Source: Mycogone perniciosa
Taxonomy: Eukaryota; Ascomycota; Sordariomycetes; Hypocreales; Hypocreaceae
DNA length: 64,000 nt
Direction of reading: 5' to 3'
Assembly (NCBI GenBank): GCA_025331125.1
Contig: JAOALB010000201.1
Location: forward strand, 16,256-80,255
Part shown: positions 1 to 13,367 of the stretch, one piece after another
How positions within the stretch are numbered: position 1 is the stretch's first letter
How the letters are laid out: each line of letters begins with the position of its first letter
Notes under the pieces: model-generated
Told to the model about the DNA's origin: nothing
What the model saw: the letters and a program-made list of their open reading frames with translations, nothing else
The model's database searches: none
Program-made: the position numbers and the translations under genes

Positions 1-78
1 ACAGAGAGACGGCAGCACCCCGCACAGAGTACTGCTTTCCAGGATGCCGCGCGGCTCAAGGGTCAGCTCACCACATAG
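1..78 (+). CDS. possible C-terminal tail of an upstream gene (partial)
   Basis: The frame starting at base 1 stays open for 25 codons and ends at TAG (76-78), giving a tail that finishes DAARLKGQLTT. The composition looks protein-like, but 25 codons is too short to exclude chance and no family is recognisable. If real, it is the last exon of a plus-strand gene whose body lies left of the window, converging on the WOPR gene at 780. Confidence 0.25.
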   Translation, partial: TERRQHPAQSTAFQDAARLKGQLTT

Positions 79-779
79 TTTACACTTGGCTTTGCAGTAC
101 ATACGATGCAGCGAATGGTCACATTCATAATAGATAATACACTTTGAATAGAATTTTGATCTATGCCGTGAGGCGTGGTCCATTCCATGCCAATGCCAGA
201 TGGGCCCAATCATAAGTCGCACAGAGAACGCCGCAAACGTCACAAGACAGTGCCTCCGGAACTACCCCTTACGGCAACTCTCGATCTCGTGCCCAAGTTT
301 CTCTAAACGACAGAGTACTTCGTACATACATGGAAATCGCCAAGAAGCTTACGGTAAACACGAAAAGACAGCATCGCTCAATGAACAAGGTGCGAAGATG
401 GATCGAAATTTCATCATTCCTGCACATATATACTACATGAACTGAGCAAGTCGTGGTACACGACACAAAACTCCTTCACGCCAAGCCGAAGCTATCGGCC
501 GTTCCCCGTAACCCCCATTCCATAGCAAATGCAGATGAAAAGTCCCAAAGCCAAAACGCTGAAAAAACTCCATGGGGCAAATTAAGTGGACAAATCCACC
601 TGACCATCCCGCCCCTTGCTTGCGATCCCCAAGCGCCAGAACAATGCAAAATACGAGTCGTGAGAGATGCAGCCCCCCAAAATGATGAAATCTATGTGTA
701 AAGAAATCTGTCATATTTGTTCGCCTCCAGAAGAAGCAACATATTGACTTTATGCGTTTGCATCCATGACGTCACAGTC
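79..779. other. intergenic, 3' flank of the WOPR gene
   Basis: No coding signal is seen. The open frames here are short and overlap on both strands. One TACTTCGTA motif lies near 318. The stretch probably holds the 3' UTR and polyadenylation region of the WOPR gene. Confidence 0.5.
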
Positions 780-2213
780 CTAGATGCAGAACTTGCGGTC
801 CAGCATCCGCAACGCTCGAGCGTCTTCGCTGACACCGCCCTTCTCAGCGAGCGCAATTCCTGTTGTTCTGGGGCTGCTGCTGGCACTGCCGTTGGGTCCA
901 TGATTTATGCTGCCCGATTCACTGCTGGACGGCGTTGGGTGCAGCAGAGCTGATAGACTTGCCTTGTTGCCATTGGTGCTGTGAAGATCCAGGTGCGAAG
1001 TCTGAGGGGGACTGGCACTGATGGCCCGCGTAGGTGGCGTGTTCAGCCCGCTGTGGGAGGTGACGGAAGTGCTGTGGGCAACTGCGTTCAGGGCTGGAAG
1101 AGGGCCGTGGCTCTTCTTTTCCGAGCTAATCCGGTGGTCACCAATGGCTGCTTGAGCAGCGGCCTGCAAGTTGTGTGGGTGGGGAGTGTCGTGAATCCGA
1201 GGCGGCGGCGGTCCTTGTGAGTAAGGCTGGCTTTGGTATGGTAGACCCATGGGCTTTGCAGGGCTTTGCAGCGGTGGGAGCGGCGTGCGTTCATACGCAG
1301 GAGTAGGAGCAGAAGCATGTGAATGTTGGTGCTGGTGCTGGTGCGGGTGTGAGTAGTGAGGCGGAGGATAAGGATGAGATGGAGGATAAGGGTGAGACGG
1401 GTGTGACGGGTGTGATTGCGAGGCGTATGGAGGAGGCAGATGCTGGCCAGCAGGAGGGTAAGGAGCTGGGTGATAGTGGCCGTATGGAGGAGTAGCAACG
1501 GGCGACGGCGGCCATCCGTAGCCAGACTGGGCGTAATGAGGATTGTATGGTGGGTGATGAGGCCCGTGAGGGTGATGCTGAGGTGCAATCATATATGGCT
1601 GCTGCATTGGGGCCCTCGTAAGCGCTGGAGTCTGGTTCGTCTCGCCCATGCTCGACTCGGGATACATGCCCTTGACTGGAACGATTCCCCGCAGTGAGGG
1701 ATCAGTGCTAGGCTGAGGGAGCTCAGGTTGGCCTGGTTGTGGTCGAGAGTAGTATGAGATCAGGTGCAGGTGCTGGCCGGTTGATGTCGTGATGCTGAAT
1801 GACTGCTTCATTAATCCGTCGGCTTTGTATCGATAGCCCTCGGGCTCGCCATCGTCGTGGTCGTCGTCACTACTGCGACCAGAGTCTGGTGTCTTGCCAT
1901 TGCCTCGCCTGCCTCCAAACCCGCCGCCTCGCTTGCCCTCCATTTCTCTGTACGTCAAGAAGCTGCCGGATACTCTGCTGGCACTCCAAGATTTTCCATC
2001 GGTCCACCGCCTCATGCCGGCTTCCCTCTCATCCCACACAAAAACGGAACCAGATCGAATGGATTGCCTTTCCTTCTCCGATAGTCGTCGCTGCACTCGA
2101 GGTAGTAGACCCAGCCGACAAGCTTCAAACAGCTTGATGGCATCGGCTGGAGTCCGTACATATCCGTGGTATGTCTCCATCTTTTCAGATGCTATGGACT
2201 CGGATTTGTACAT
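780..2213 (-). CDS. pac2: Gti1/Pac2 family (WOPR domain) transcription regulator, Pac2 type
   Basis: Single-exon protein of 477 residues. The WOPR fold is made of two conserved blocks. Block A is at residues about 12-95 (ETYHGYVRTPADAIKLFEAC, then RSGSVFVWDE and RRWTDGKSWSASRVSG). Block B is at about 130-157 (LMKQSFSITTSTGQHLHLIS). A basic, Gly-rich and then acidic linker separates them. The C-terminal two thirds is low-complexity Pro/His/Tyr/Ser, including a run of alternating His and Gln. WOPR proteins bind DNA directly and control morphology and virulence switches (Wor1, Ryp1, Sge1, S. pombe Gti1 and Pac2). The wording of block A fits the Pac2 paralogue rather than the Wor1/Sge1 branch. 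A second in-frame ATG at 2180 begins at METYHGYV and could be the true start. The gene faces an 11-kb gene-free region, so its promoter and leader may be long, as is usual for WOPR regulators. Confidence 0.92.
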   Translation of the reverse strand: MYKSESIASEKMETYHGYVRTPADAIKLFEACRLGLLPRVQRRLSEKERQSIRSGSVFVWDEREAGMRRWTDGKSWSASRVSGSFLTYREMEGKRGGGFGGRRGNGKTPDSGRSSDDDHDDGEPEGYRYKADGLMKQSFSITTSTGQHLHLISYYSRPQPGQPELPQPSTDPSLRGIVPVKGMYPESSMGETNQTPALTRAPMQQPYMIAPQHHPHGPHHPPYNPHYAQSGYGWPPSPVATPPYGHYHPAPYPPAGQHLPPPYASQSHPSHPSHPYPPSHPYPPPHYSHPHQHQHQHSHASAPTPAYERTPLPPLQSPAKPMGLPYQSQPYSQGPPPPRIHDTPHPHNLQAAAQAAIGDHRISSEKKSHGPLPALNAVAHSTSVTSHSGLNTPPTRAISASPPQTSHLDLHSTNGNKASLSALLHPTPSSSESGSINHGPNGSASSSPRTTGIALAEKGGVSEDARALRMLDRKFCI

Positions 2214-4000
2214 GTGGATGTTCTTGGTTGAAATACGGTGGTGAGATGAAGGGGCTGGAACCGCTCAAGCGCGCTGGCTTGGGGTGTTTCTCGGGGTGCC
2301 CGGAAGACGTGATTCGCTCTCTGCTGTCAGAATTACAGCAGGCTGGCGCCAATGCGAGTAAAGGAAGAAGATTTAATGGTATGTAACTGTGAATACGAGT
2401 TAGCTACGTCACAGGCTCTCTCTTGGACCGTGACAAATACGACAATGGGCAAAATTGAACGAATAGATTGGCGAGCGTGCAGACTTGGCAGGATATTGAG
2501 AGCGAGGGGACAGCGTCAGATGATGGCCAGAGCAGCATCTGGGCCATATGTACTCCGGATCAGTACATTACACTGCGGGCCCACAGACAGAGTGACACAC
2601 TGGCGCGTGAGGAAGCAAATGGCTTCAAAGTCGCTCGTTTCTTGTCTGGATAGATGCCGTAGGAGTCGGTTCACCAGACCCTCGCTCGACTGATATTCCA
2701 TTTTGGTTTGATGGTGATGCCGCTTGGCGATGTGCAGGAGAAGATTCGCAACGGGGAGCATGTGCCATTCTCCACTGCGTCTTGAGCAAATGTGCAGCCA
2801 TGTAGGCAACAACACTGCTTCTCCTTGCATGAAAGCCGCGTAGCGCACTCGCACTTCTGGATTCCACCTTCGCCAGACAGGGCGGGCTTTGATGCGGCGA
2901 ACAGCTCAGGACAAAGAAGGGAGTACAACAACGCCTCAGCCTGGGAACACTAGATCCATGCAGGCAGCCTCGGGAAACAATCGCCAGTTGCATGGAGACA
3001 CGCGGGAGGAGTCATCGCAAAGGCCGAGAAAAAGGTCAGACGGAGAGAGCATACCTCTGTGAGGGCGGCCTGAGAGTGAGAGAAGCGTCGGGGCTGAAGA
3101 TGGCGTGCTGTCTGTCTAGACTCTGCCGTCTCTTTGATGCATATAAAGGCGCAAGCGTGGTGTTTGGCAGATGGACATGTAAAGCAGGAAGCCAGAGCTG
3201 AACAGACGACAAGGTTAAGTTAAACTCAAGGATAGAGGATTTAGATTTAAAAAGGGCATGAAGAGAAACGAACTGGAAAGGACAACAGGAAGCGAGGGAG
3301 AATTAAGGTTGGGCAAACCGACCAGCCAGGTGTGGTCCAGGATGGATAAATCGGCTCGTTGACGCAGGGACGTGTGGTGGTGTGGAGAGACGAGGGGAGG
3401 GGGGTATGGTGTATGCTAAGAGGGGTGGGGTCTGAGGAGTGTGAATCAAGTTCGGGTTCGGGGAAGCCATGGGGAGCTTCTGGGAACGGGGAGTGAATGA
3501 ATCGATGAAAGGGGTGGGCTGATAGCAGTCGAGAAGACAGATAAGCTATACATAGAGTGTGTACGAGTATGTGATGGAGATGCCGGCGATATTGCCGTTC
3601 CAGCTGCATATCAAGCAGGGTGGGGAGCCAACAAAACACACAATGATGCAAAGGAAGCAGAGCCAAGACAAGAAGAAGAAGTGAAAACCGGGTTTGCCTA
3701 CCGTTGGATGATTGCAGTACACCGGATCGTGCACACAAGGTTCGGGCGATTATGCCACAACGTTGCCCTTCGCTTCAAGTCGCAACGGTGCGCCGTTTCG
3801 GCTTCCAATCTCCTTCTCTCCTCTCCCGTGTCGTCTGAGCAGGTACGAGAAGGAAGTGATTCGCCTGGGTGTATGAGAGTTGCACAGTTTGAGCGAGTCG
3901 CACGAAGCTATGCGGACGATGGACACGACACTCGTTTGACTAGACACTGACAAAACGGACTTCCCAGCTATCGGCCCCCATAAGTGTACCCGATCCTCCG
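2214..4000. other. putative leader/promoter region of the WOPR gene
   Basis: No supportable gene. Open frames on both strands lack family signal and overlap each other. A plus-strand TATA-like CATATAAAGG lies near 3139 without a coding sequence after it. I infer that the region holds 5' UTR and promoter of the minus-strand WOPR gene; no splice-confirmed upstream exon could be found. Confidence 0.4.
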
Positions 4001-7000
4001 GATAGAAAATTGGGAGCGATGGAAGAGGAAGAATTTGCGAGAGAAAAAAACATCAACGGGGCCAGGAATAAGGAACACGAGGACGAAGGACGGGCAGCAG
4101 GAAGTAGCCTGGGAAAAGCGGGAATGCGAAATTGTGTGGGGTGTCGGGAATAAAATAATAATAAAATCCAACTTCCATCGCGAGCCAAGAAATAGTTAAA
4201 TATTTAAGTCAGTTAATAAGGCACACAAAATGCACCCCTTGCTTCCTTGGCGTTGGACTGACTCTTGGGCAAGGCGATCGTCAGCTTTTTTTTTTTGCCC
4301 AAAAAAAGAGTCGGTTCCACCGTGGCTTGTCCTTCAAGGGGCGTGTTTTTGTGCAGTTGTTGTAAGGCAGCATGCGGTACCAGTGGAGTGGGCAGCAGGA
4401 CATACGGCCCGTATGAGAACGTACGAGTACCACTACGGCGACGACTACTACCAGCCCTACGAGGATGCAAAGGATTCCTTCTCCGTAAGCTTATTCTCAA
4501 TAGTACCTTGTAGGTATTTGCTGGCCAGAGAGGCCTTCGTTTACGCCACTGCTCGGGTTAGGGGTGTGAGACTAGGAGTACGGGACTCCGTAGTAGTACT
4601 ACTACCCCTACTTACTACCTACAAATCTCAGTGTGTGAGCGGTGCAGGCGCTGTCTGGCCCTTCTAGCTCCCCTATAATACTCGTACTAGTTACAACAGC
4701 CTCCCTAAACAACGCCAAGGGTCGCTCTGCCTGGGTAAGTCGGCACGTTATGCCCACACCCATATCGGCCTAGAGCTCAAAGGTTTCGAGTCATTCACAT
4801 CCGATATGATAGCCCTGTAAACCCCCAATAGCAGCCCTTTGGCTTCTATACCGAAAACCGAGTGGGTAGTATGGGTGCGGGTTATAGGCGTTGCGGGCAT
4901 CAGGCATGATTTTAGCTCTTGTCGACTTACTACTCTCTGCTTATGGATTGCTGACATCATGATACTATTAATGATCAAGTGAATTCCTAAACCTGGTGAA
5001 GGGGGATGTCGTCCGATGGAGTATGAGGGTCGCGTACGCCGCAAAAGTCAACATGCTAGAGCTTCAATGGCCACATTGTACGGAGTACTTCGTAGATAGA
5101 TGTGTTTTGCCATGTCTTCCAGGTTTGGTCTTACAAGAGGGCTAGTTTCCTTGCTATGTCTTTGACAGAATTCTTCGATGCCTTCATATGCACGAATATG
5201 CTTCTATTGACTCTAATCCTTAATGTCAGAACGCAATTACCCATCCCACGCCGAACATAACATTCGGAATAAAACAAATCAGATCGTTCTTCTTTACTGT
5301 CACAACACCCGTATGGGAAGGAAAATGGAATTCAGGAAGCACCCAATGCATGAGTATCGCCGGGAACACCATCGGGAATCTCCTACCGTCTGGAAATAAT
5401 ATTAGGACATATCCGCATAGGCTCTCCCCATAACACACGGACCATCTCATCTTCTCCCCTCATGATAACAGGTTAATTTCATCCAAAACATGCCGTGTGC
5501 CACTGAATCAATCTGGGGTTTAAGCTTTCGTGCCGGCAAATACTAGCAGAGTCGTCGGTTCAGACGCATAAGGCGGTGGATGATGAGGCCGACGCCGAAT
5601 GTTCCAAGCTTCCGAATGTCTTGTAAGGAGTACTCGTAGTACGGAGTATGATCTTGTGCACGAATAGATATTGGCTCGGTGGATAACACGAGGTTCGGGC
5701 GAATCGGTTTAGCCTTGTCTCAGTCCCTTGGTGCGCACCCCCCACAAAATGAGACGAAGGAAGATGACGTCGCAGCTAAAAATGCCGAGCCGGCACCGAC
5801 GGCTTCGCAGGGAACACGCTTGAATTTTGGCATAATAAATGCGCATAATGGTACATAAGCTCGGGCACTCTCCGACTGGCATCTGCACGCACGGCAATGT
5901 ATTTAGGTCGGATTAAACAATGATTGAGTCAGGAGCTTCATATACTCCGTACGAGTATTAGATAGTAGTGAATTTAATAATTGCCGTAAACATCCAGCAT
6001 CCAGTGGGAGGCATACATAATTGACGCGGCGGAGTGCGTGCACAGTCTAGATTTGCAGGCCGGGTAATCGGCTTTCGGACAATGATCCTGCAACCACAAA
6101 TCCGTGGCCCAATTCTGTCGTTTCAGCCAGTAAAAAAGGGCCATTTCAAATATGCGCGAATCACTTGCCTAATTGTTCGAAACATTATTGATTTGCGTGT
6201 CTTGTTTCTTTATCCCTCGCGCCAAGTAACTGGTATAGGTCCGTGTGTGTCCAATGGCAATGGCCGAGAACCGAACACATGTTACGTAGCATCCTCTGAT
6301 GATTCCATTACGTGGTCCCTCTTGCATCTATGTACGGAGTAAACTGGGAGGAATAAGTAATAATAATAACAATAATATAATAATAATACCAGATGCAGCA
6401 TACTGACGGCCTGTACTCGTACTTAGTAGCAGCTTACAAAGTCGCATTAACTGGGTTCGGAAATGGACGACGTGCCCCATAAAAGTCCGTATCATTTGTA
6501 ATATTTCCGAGGTCGGGATTCCAAAGCAGCTAACGGGGTTTGTACAACAAGAACACGGCTAACGCGGCCGGAAAAAGAGCACTCAGCTGCAGCCATGGTT
6601 CACTCAGCCTTGGAAAGCAACGGGGTTGCGCGTTTAAGCATGAATTTAAGCGTTGTCAGCCACTCGGCTTGGCACGGAAGCCTATTCCGTTTGATAACAC
6701 CATTAGTCTCTGGGCATCCCCTTTGATCGTTAGGAGCAAGATGAGACCTCCAAGTAGAATGGTCTCTGCTTTCCGTATCTAATACGACTTGCCTTTGCTC
6801 TTCTTGTGTAATGTTCTTGATGATTATGTTTCCACTCAGGTCCGTGGGAAAGCATCTCGATCGTTGGAGATTGCCATGCTTTCTTGGTGGAAATGGTGGC
6901 TTAAGCCTAGTGGTGACTTTTGGGCGTTGGCGCACACGAAGGGTGCCGTGCTTGCCGACTTGGCTCCAGAGGGGTGATATTTTGTCTCATGTGTGTTTCT

Positions 7001-10000
7001 CAGTCTGATTTTCACAGTGTTTTCTGATTTGTGTGCTCTGTATTCCCGGCACGATATGCTACAGAGTTACGTGGCATCAAAGACAGTCTATCCGCCTCCC
7101 CAATGCCTGCCCAAAATATGAGTATTCTCCTTTTTTGGGGCCGTGAACAAGAGCATAGAGCCTGGCGAGGTTTATCTCAACTACCTAAGATACAGATTTT
7201 GACCAGCAACAGTTAGTACTCGTACTGATCCTTCACGTCATGATCCTGCCGCAAGGAACAATATTGATAAAATTAGCACAGTGTGCCCCCGAAGCCGGGA
7301 TAAAACAAGTCAAGGGACAAGGTGAAGGGCGCTTGCTGCCTTCATCCTTGCCCTAAAACTTGGCTCGGCGATATGCTTATCCAGACACCACACACAAACA
7401 TGCATGGGTGGCGCACGTGAGACCATGTGGGCTTCCTTTGATCCCTTGAGAAGGCCGTCGGGGTTTGAGACGAGCATGCAGAGCGGCTTGGGTGCTTGCG
7501 TTGTGATACAATGGCGTCAAGCACCATACCGAGGGGATTTTGACGTCCTGCAACCGTCTCGGTCTCGGTCTCGGTCTTCGGCTTTTTTTTTCTTCTATAT
7601 TTTAAAGAGAGGCGTCCATCCCTCTCGCCAAGACTGATTACGAAAGTTCGAAAAACATATCAGTTTGGGTTTATAATGATTCACCTAAGTCGATGGGGCA
7701 CCGTTGCAATATTGACTCACAGCATAGCGCAATCAGCCCGTTTGCCGCAACCCGATGCTGCTGTAGTACTTTACAAAGTACTCCATACACTCCACAATGA
7801 TTATGAAATGCGACAAAAGGGCTGATCTTGTGTCAATCTTCGACCCTAAATCCGCCCATTTCATAACAAGGTTAGTGTTTAGTTACTCCTTGTGGGGCAC
7901 AAATAAGGCGTTTGTAAGTATCTGACGCCCGTTTTGCCCAGACAAGTGTTAAATTAACGGGCGCGACGGCCCAACCTTACTTTACTCTTAATCATACTAC
8001 TACTACAGGGTAGTATCCCATACTCCATACGAGCAATAAAATAGCGACGGAATCGGTGCACGAGCATATGGTTTTGTATTTTCCTCGAGTCCAGTTCGAG
8101 TTTTTCTCCACTGCATTGTGGTGCGGCCGCATACTAATATGTCTGTCGCCTTATAGGTATTAGTACTCCGTACTTCGTATATACAGCTCCAGTCACCAAA
8201 AGGATTCCAAAGATCTAGGGTTTTGGATAAATCGGCACCGCCATGCCGCATCCTTTTAGCCAAAGGCGTCATGTGGAGTGGGCATGCGAACGGACACTTC
8301 CGTTGAGACGTCTTGTTGATCCAGCGGGATTGGCTCCTATTTTCGTTTCAAAGGCCTTTCTCCTTTGGCGGGAAGATCCGCGAGTCAGAGTACGAGTATG
8401 AGAGCTGCCACGCAGACTTATGCTGGCTCGCCTTTCTTACTCCGTACCAATCTCAAATATCCATTGTTCGCTAATACTCCGTACTCGTAAGCGGGTGGAC
8501 AAATCCTTAAATCCGTCTACAATCAAAATCGCCGAAACGATGACTAAAGCATAAGGAGTTATGTCCGTCGTACTTCGTATTACTGGCCGTATCTCCAAGA
8601 CGCCGAATCTCCACAAAAAAAAGAAAGGTCACACAACATGACAGAAGAGACACCACCCCAAGATCGGCTTTACAAAGTCTTGGCCTTCTAAGCTTAATTC
8701 GCGCCAAATCTGCAGAAATCTGGCCAGTCAATCACATACGCACAGAGAGCCTTTTGCTGCATCCTCTCGGAGAATTCCACACATATCCACTACATTCACG
8801 TGCTGTTTATAGTATGTAGCAGGTATTTACCCACACGAATGAATACGACGTACTACTCGTATTACTCTGCGGAGGACTTTATCGACGATTCGCTCCTCTG
8901 GGAATACTACTAGAACTACGGAGTACGAAGTACTACTTCCGAGCAGAAACCCATTCCCGGGTACTTTCAAGACATCGGGCCGATGGGGCGTGGGGATATA
9001 AGACGGACGGTCGGCGCAACAGTCGGATCACGCGGCAAATACGGAGCATTGTTTAATTTTTCACGAGTTCCGGGACTGTGTATTCGGGACCAAAGAAGCC
9101 CCAAAAAAAAAAAAGCTTAAGCATCTGCAAAGGCATTAATCGCAGGTTAGGACCATGCACAAGACATTGGCAACGTTTGTGCCTGTTCCTTGTAGTACTG
9201 ATGCAACTGCTTGGCTGCCAATGGCAGATGATACCGGTACGGAGTACACATTAGTGCCTAGAGAATCGCGGCATTTCTGCCCCAGACAACCTCATCTGCA
9301 CGAGTAAGACAAGCGGGCTCGCCTTTTTTGTAGTGATGCCATATTGTTATTGAGATCTGCTACCCTGTACTCGTACTCGTAGTAATATCCGAAATTAATA
9401 TATTCACACCATTTCCCCTGCCATGGATGCCACTAGGTACACACCCTCCCGCTCCTTCTCGGTTCTGCGGCACGACCTCTTCCCTCCCAGAGGACGCACG
9501 CACGGCAGGGAGGGGAGGCACGGTACGTACTCCGTACTATAATGCATGACTAATACCCACGTGCATACTAGTACTTCGTGCCTCTCCGCACACCAATCGC
9601 CAATTCGCCATATTGGCAACCAAACCGTATCAGATGGATCTATCTCTACTCGTACGGACGGTAAGGGTATTGTCCGAGGACCCCATATTTCCCCATCAAG
9701 GTGTCTGGTCGTTCATCTCGGGGCATATTTGTGGATCTCCAAATTTTCGAACAGCATGCCGACAGATTTCGGAGCCTTCAGGAATCACATTCGCCATGCA
9801 ACTCTTCCCCCTACTAGGACAGACACAAAAGAGTCATAGAGTTACGCCACTTCGGTCTGTCGGTCATTCGGATACACATAGGAAAGCTCAGCTGAAGCCT
9901 CTTTTTCTTTAACCTTGCCTTTTTCTCAGTTGCTCAGTCCCCGCTAAACGCAGTGCAGCATTTTGGCCGTTTTGTTTTGTTTCATAGCTGGCTTGGCTAT
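4001..10000. other. gene desert with clustered GTAC-type motifs
   Basis: No coding region, RNA gene or transposase could be supported. The stretch carries ten copies of TACGGAGTA or its complement between 5079 and 9536, plus TACTTCGTA and TACTCGTA variants. It also has a TAA/TAATAA-rich run (about 6354-6389) and several homopolymer tracts (poly-T near 4286, poly-A near 9105). Degenerate transposon remnants are possible, but no terminal repeats or protein motifs were recognised. Confidence 0.5.
7555..7590. repeat. TCTCGG hexanucleotide plus poly-T
   Basis: Three to four copies of TCTCGG followed by a short TTCGG and nine Ts, inside the gene-free region. Confidence 0.8.
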
Positions 10001-13000
10001 TAATACCAAGCCCTATATTACCTACAGTGCTGGACTTGGCGTCAGGCATCTTGGATAATTCCTCCACGAGTTATGGCTGAGAAAGACCACACCCTTCGAC
10101 GCCAACTTTAGGCATCTTTCTTTACAGAATATACGCAGTAGGGTCTACAAGTATGTATGGCTTGTCAGGGATCTGGATTGTGTCTCTCGGCAATTTCAAC
10201 CAGTGAGGATGCGTTTCATCGCGATAGTATACTATTTCGGTGCGGCGTAGTATTTCTTACTAGCAGTTTATCGTCATCGACGCCCTTATTTCTTGAGTCC
10301 GGACAATTTCCGACGGATCCGAAGCTTGGTATTATGCTGCATAAAAATAGTCGGCCCATTATTGGTAATACTATCTCCTTTCACCCCAAACTTCTACTCC
10401 ACTGTGTGGATCCCTAGCGTATCATTTTCGAGCATTGGCTCAGTTGATAACCAATGACTATTGACTATATTCAAAGCCGCCATCAGGATAGTAATCATGT
10501 TGACTCGTTAATACCGCAGGGGGTATCTTGTTGTGACTTTGGCGAGACCTTCTGTGCCATCCCGAAGCTGTGACAAGTTACCGAGACTTTTCAATCCGAG
10601 AATCGATAGCCGTGACTATAGCCTTCATGAGATTGTATATAGGTCTATTCTTAGTGACTGATAGGATTGACATTATATAATTCGTGTCTATTTGTGTACT
10701 TCGTATACTAGCGCAGCGTTGAGACACCCTGTCCTCTTTGTCGGGGCCCAGGTCTTGGGTTGTAAATGACGTGCTTTTAGCATAGTATCTCCATTCTTGT
10801 CTGCCAAACTTCGTTTAAGGATATGATCTTCTCATCTTGTAGCCCGTGGCAACTCAGTATTGAAAAGTTCACCCTGCCAAGCGATGACAATAAAACAAAG
10901 ACCACAAAACATATACATTGCCATGGTAAACTCCAATTACCACATATTACTCTCATTGCTATGGTTGGAGTTTATTTCTATCTTCACCTGGCTGATAGAG
11001 GTCCTATAGGTATCGTAAGCATATAGTATATAGTATAACAATACAAGGGTCAACGAGACACAATGATTTTGCCGGCCAGGGTAGATAATAATAAGACATC
11101 CTAAGGAGAAAAAACCATACAAAGCGGGCGAAAGAACCCCCTAAATGAGCATATTAACTGGTACAGTAACCCTACACCTTTCCTAACTAGGGAAGAATAA
11201 CGCGATTTGAGGACATAGTACTGGGTATGGGTGACGGGGGAAGGGAAGGGTCCTCTCTAGCGCTCGAGGTTACGGCTATTTCTGACTCGCTATACTAATT
11301 GCTATGGATTAATCCAAATGAATTCTCTTTTTCAGCGAGTGTGGTAGTTTTGACAGCATTCGGGAGATCCAGTTCTTCCAAAAAAATATTGAACTTGATA
11401 CTCTATTAGATATGAGTATCAAAACAACCCCTTTTCAGTAGAATTAAAAAACAATTCAGATTATCCAGTCCTGCTTTATCTTGGGAGAAGAGTGGAATAG
11501 AATTACCAGTTCTGATACCGATGAGAAGGTTTCATCGAGATGAGAGGGACCTTAATTGCTGCAGATGGTCCTCATTACATAGATAGCTCCTATTCAGCGG
11601 TTTTTTTACAACTCTATAATATTCCGTATAATAGCAGAAGTTCACCCCTGTTTTATTGTCACCGCTTGTCTGTGAAGCCCCTGAAGTTCTGTGCTTCCTT
11701 CGTGACTGGCACATATCCAGCAATGGCAGGTATCGGAGAGCACAGACGAAACTACCCAGTAGCTATGTATTCATACGCATCTTGAGACGCTTTAAAATGG
11801 GCTTCCTTGATCTCCTTACGGAGTACTTGTCAAGGGAATGGGTAGTGTTGAAGGAAGTGGGGGAGAGAAGCACTAAGGACCACAATGAGATCGCAATGAG
11901 GCCGTGGCTGGTCTTCAGGATAGTAGCACACAAAGAGACTTTATTGATTTCCGAGGAGGAACCGATCACTCATTCTCACGAGAGAGGGACAAAGATTCTC
12001 TTTATACATCGTCGCAGACCCTTGTATGCCATCATGGAGCTGTTATTCCTTATGTCACCCGACAGCACTGAGGCCGTATATCCTATCTTGGAGTCATCCT
12101 CAAGCAAGGAGACCACCCATAGCTGAAACACATCAGATTCGGGAGAAGCGGGCTTCTTATTGATTTACTTTACTTACAAATATCGAGTCAAGTGAAATAA
12201 ATATTCTACATGCCTCCTACATGCCTACCTACATTCTAGCTATCAATTTGACAGGCTTTCTTACGGAGAGGTGGCTGGCCTTTTGGAGGCAAATGATACC
12301 TACGCTATTTATTGGACAATGTGCGCCAGCAGACGTAGAAGACAGAATTTGGGAGCCATCAAACTCACCCAGGATACTAGAGATATCGAAGGCACTCTTT
12401 GATCCATCTAGCTACCTTTCCCTGTTACAGTTTACTCCTATGTGTTGAATAATCGCATCAATATCAGCATCTGGGTTCCCTAAGGTTCGAAACAGCAATA
12501 TGGCCCCCCATATGCTCACAGCACATCTACTCTACCGGATGCCATTGATTCAGATTGGGGTATTTCTATTTCGTCTAGTATCGCCTGATAATCTATATAT
12601 AGGATGGTACAAGTTAATACAAAGTTGCAGTTACAATCATACACACGGAACTTCACCCCTGGCTCCCACGACATCGGTTCAGACATGGCCTGATGGAATA
12701 CAACGAAAATAGATCTCCGAATCTAAGGCATTTCGGCTAGATGCGTCGCTGCAGGATCGACATCGGCGTTACCAGTGTACCGTAAACTCGAGCCGCTCAC
12801 TCGTCCAAAGAATCAGGTTGCGAAGAAAGTTCCAGGCACCAACAATGTAGGCTGCCGAGCGCCAGCAGCAGGCCCATCGCGTTCCTGCAGAATCGCATCC
12901 GCTATCGCAGGGGAAATAGGTAGGACAACGATCTAATTTTCTTTTCCTTGCCCGATTTTCCAAGCGTGATGGCACCAAGAATCAACATAGGCTTTGTACG

Positions 13001-13367
13001 TTTGCGGTATGTGATCCAATCACAGGCCCAGCTCACCGACAGGCGGTGTCGGCATGTCCGTCTCGCATGTGTTGGAAAATTTGGCATCTGCAGCATCCCG
13101 AACGCCTCTCGTCTCCTAAACTCGAGATCGGGATGCGTAGTGTTACCACACTGAGACATGGTCTCGCGTCATACAATCGCACCTCGACGCAGATCGCCGT
13201 TTGTTGACCTGCTGTGCGAGCGTGCTTGCCTGAAATGAAACAATCCGAGGTAGGTAAGCATTGACGAACACGACAGACTGGTTGCTTTGCCACATCCCGA
13301 GACGTCGGGTCAATATCCTACCCGGCCATAAGGATGGCTCAGAGCGTGTGAATATGAAAGGCCGGAT
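10001..13367. other. AT-rich gene-free region downstream of AsnRS
   Basis: The base composition is more AT-rich than in the coding parts of the window. One 156-codon open frame (11656-12126, +) has no recognisable motif and lacks an introns-and-UTR context. One TACGGAGTA motif is at 11817. The last kilobase (12700-13367) is more GC-balanced and is probably the 3' flank of the tRNA synthetase gene. An old, mutated repeat is plausible but not shown. Confidence 0.4.

Noticed and set aside
1088..1588. Long minus-strand and plus-strand open frames overlapping the WOPR gene
   Set aside because: They arise from the His/Pro/Gln low-complexity codons of the real frame and have Thr/Leu- or Arg-rich random composition.
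3136..3150. TATA-like CATATAAAGG on the plus strand
   Set aside because: No plus-strand coding sequence follows within 2 kb.
12480..12500. GGTTCGAAA, B-box-like, possible tRNA
   Set aside because: No matching A box or cloverleaf stems could be drawn around it.
13033..13293. Minus-strand frame just downstream of AsnRS
   Set aside because: No motif, and it does not splice in frame to any neighbour.
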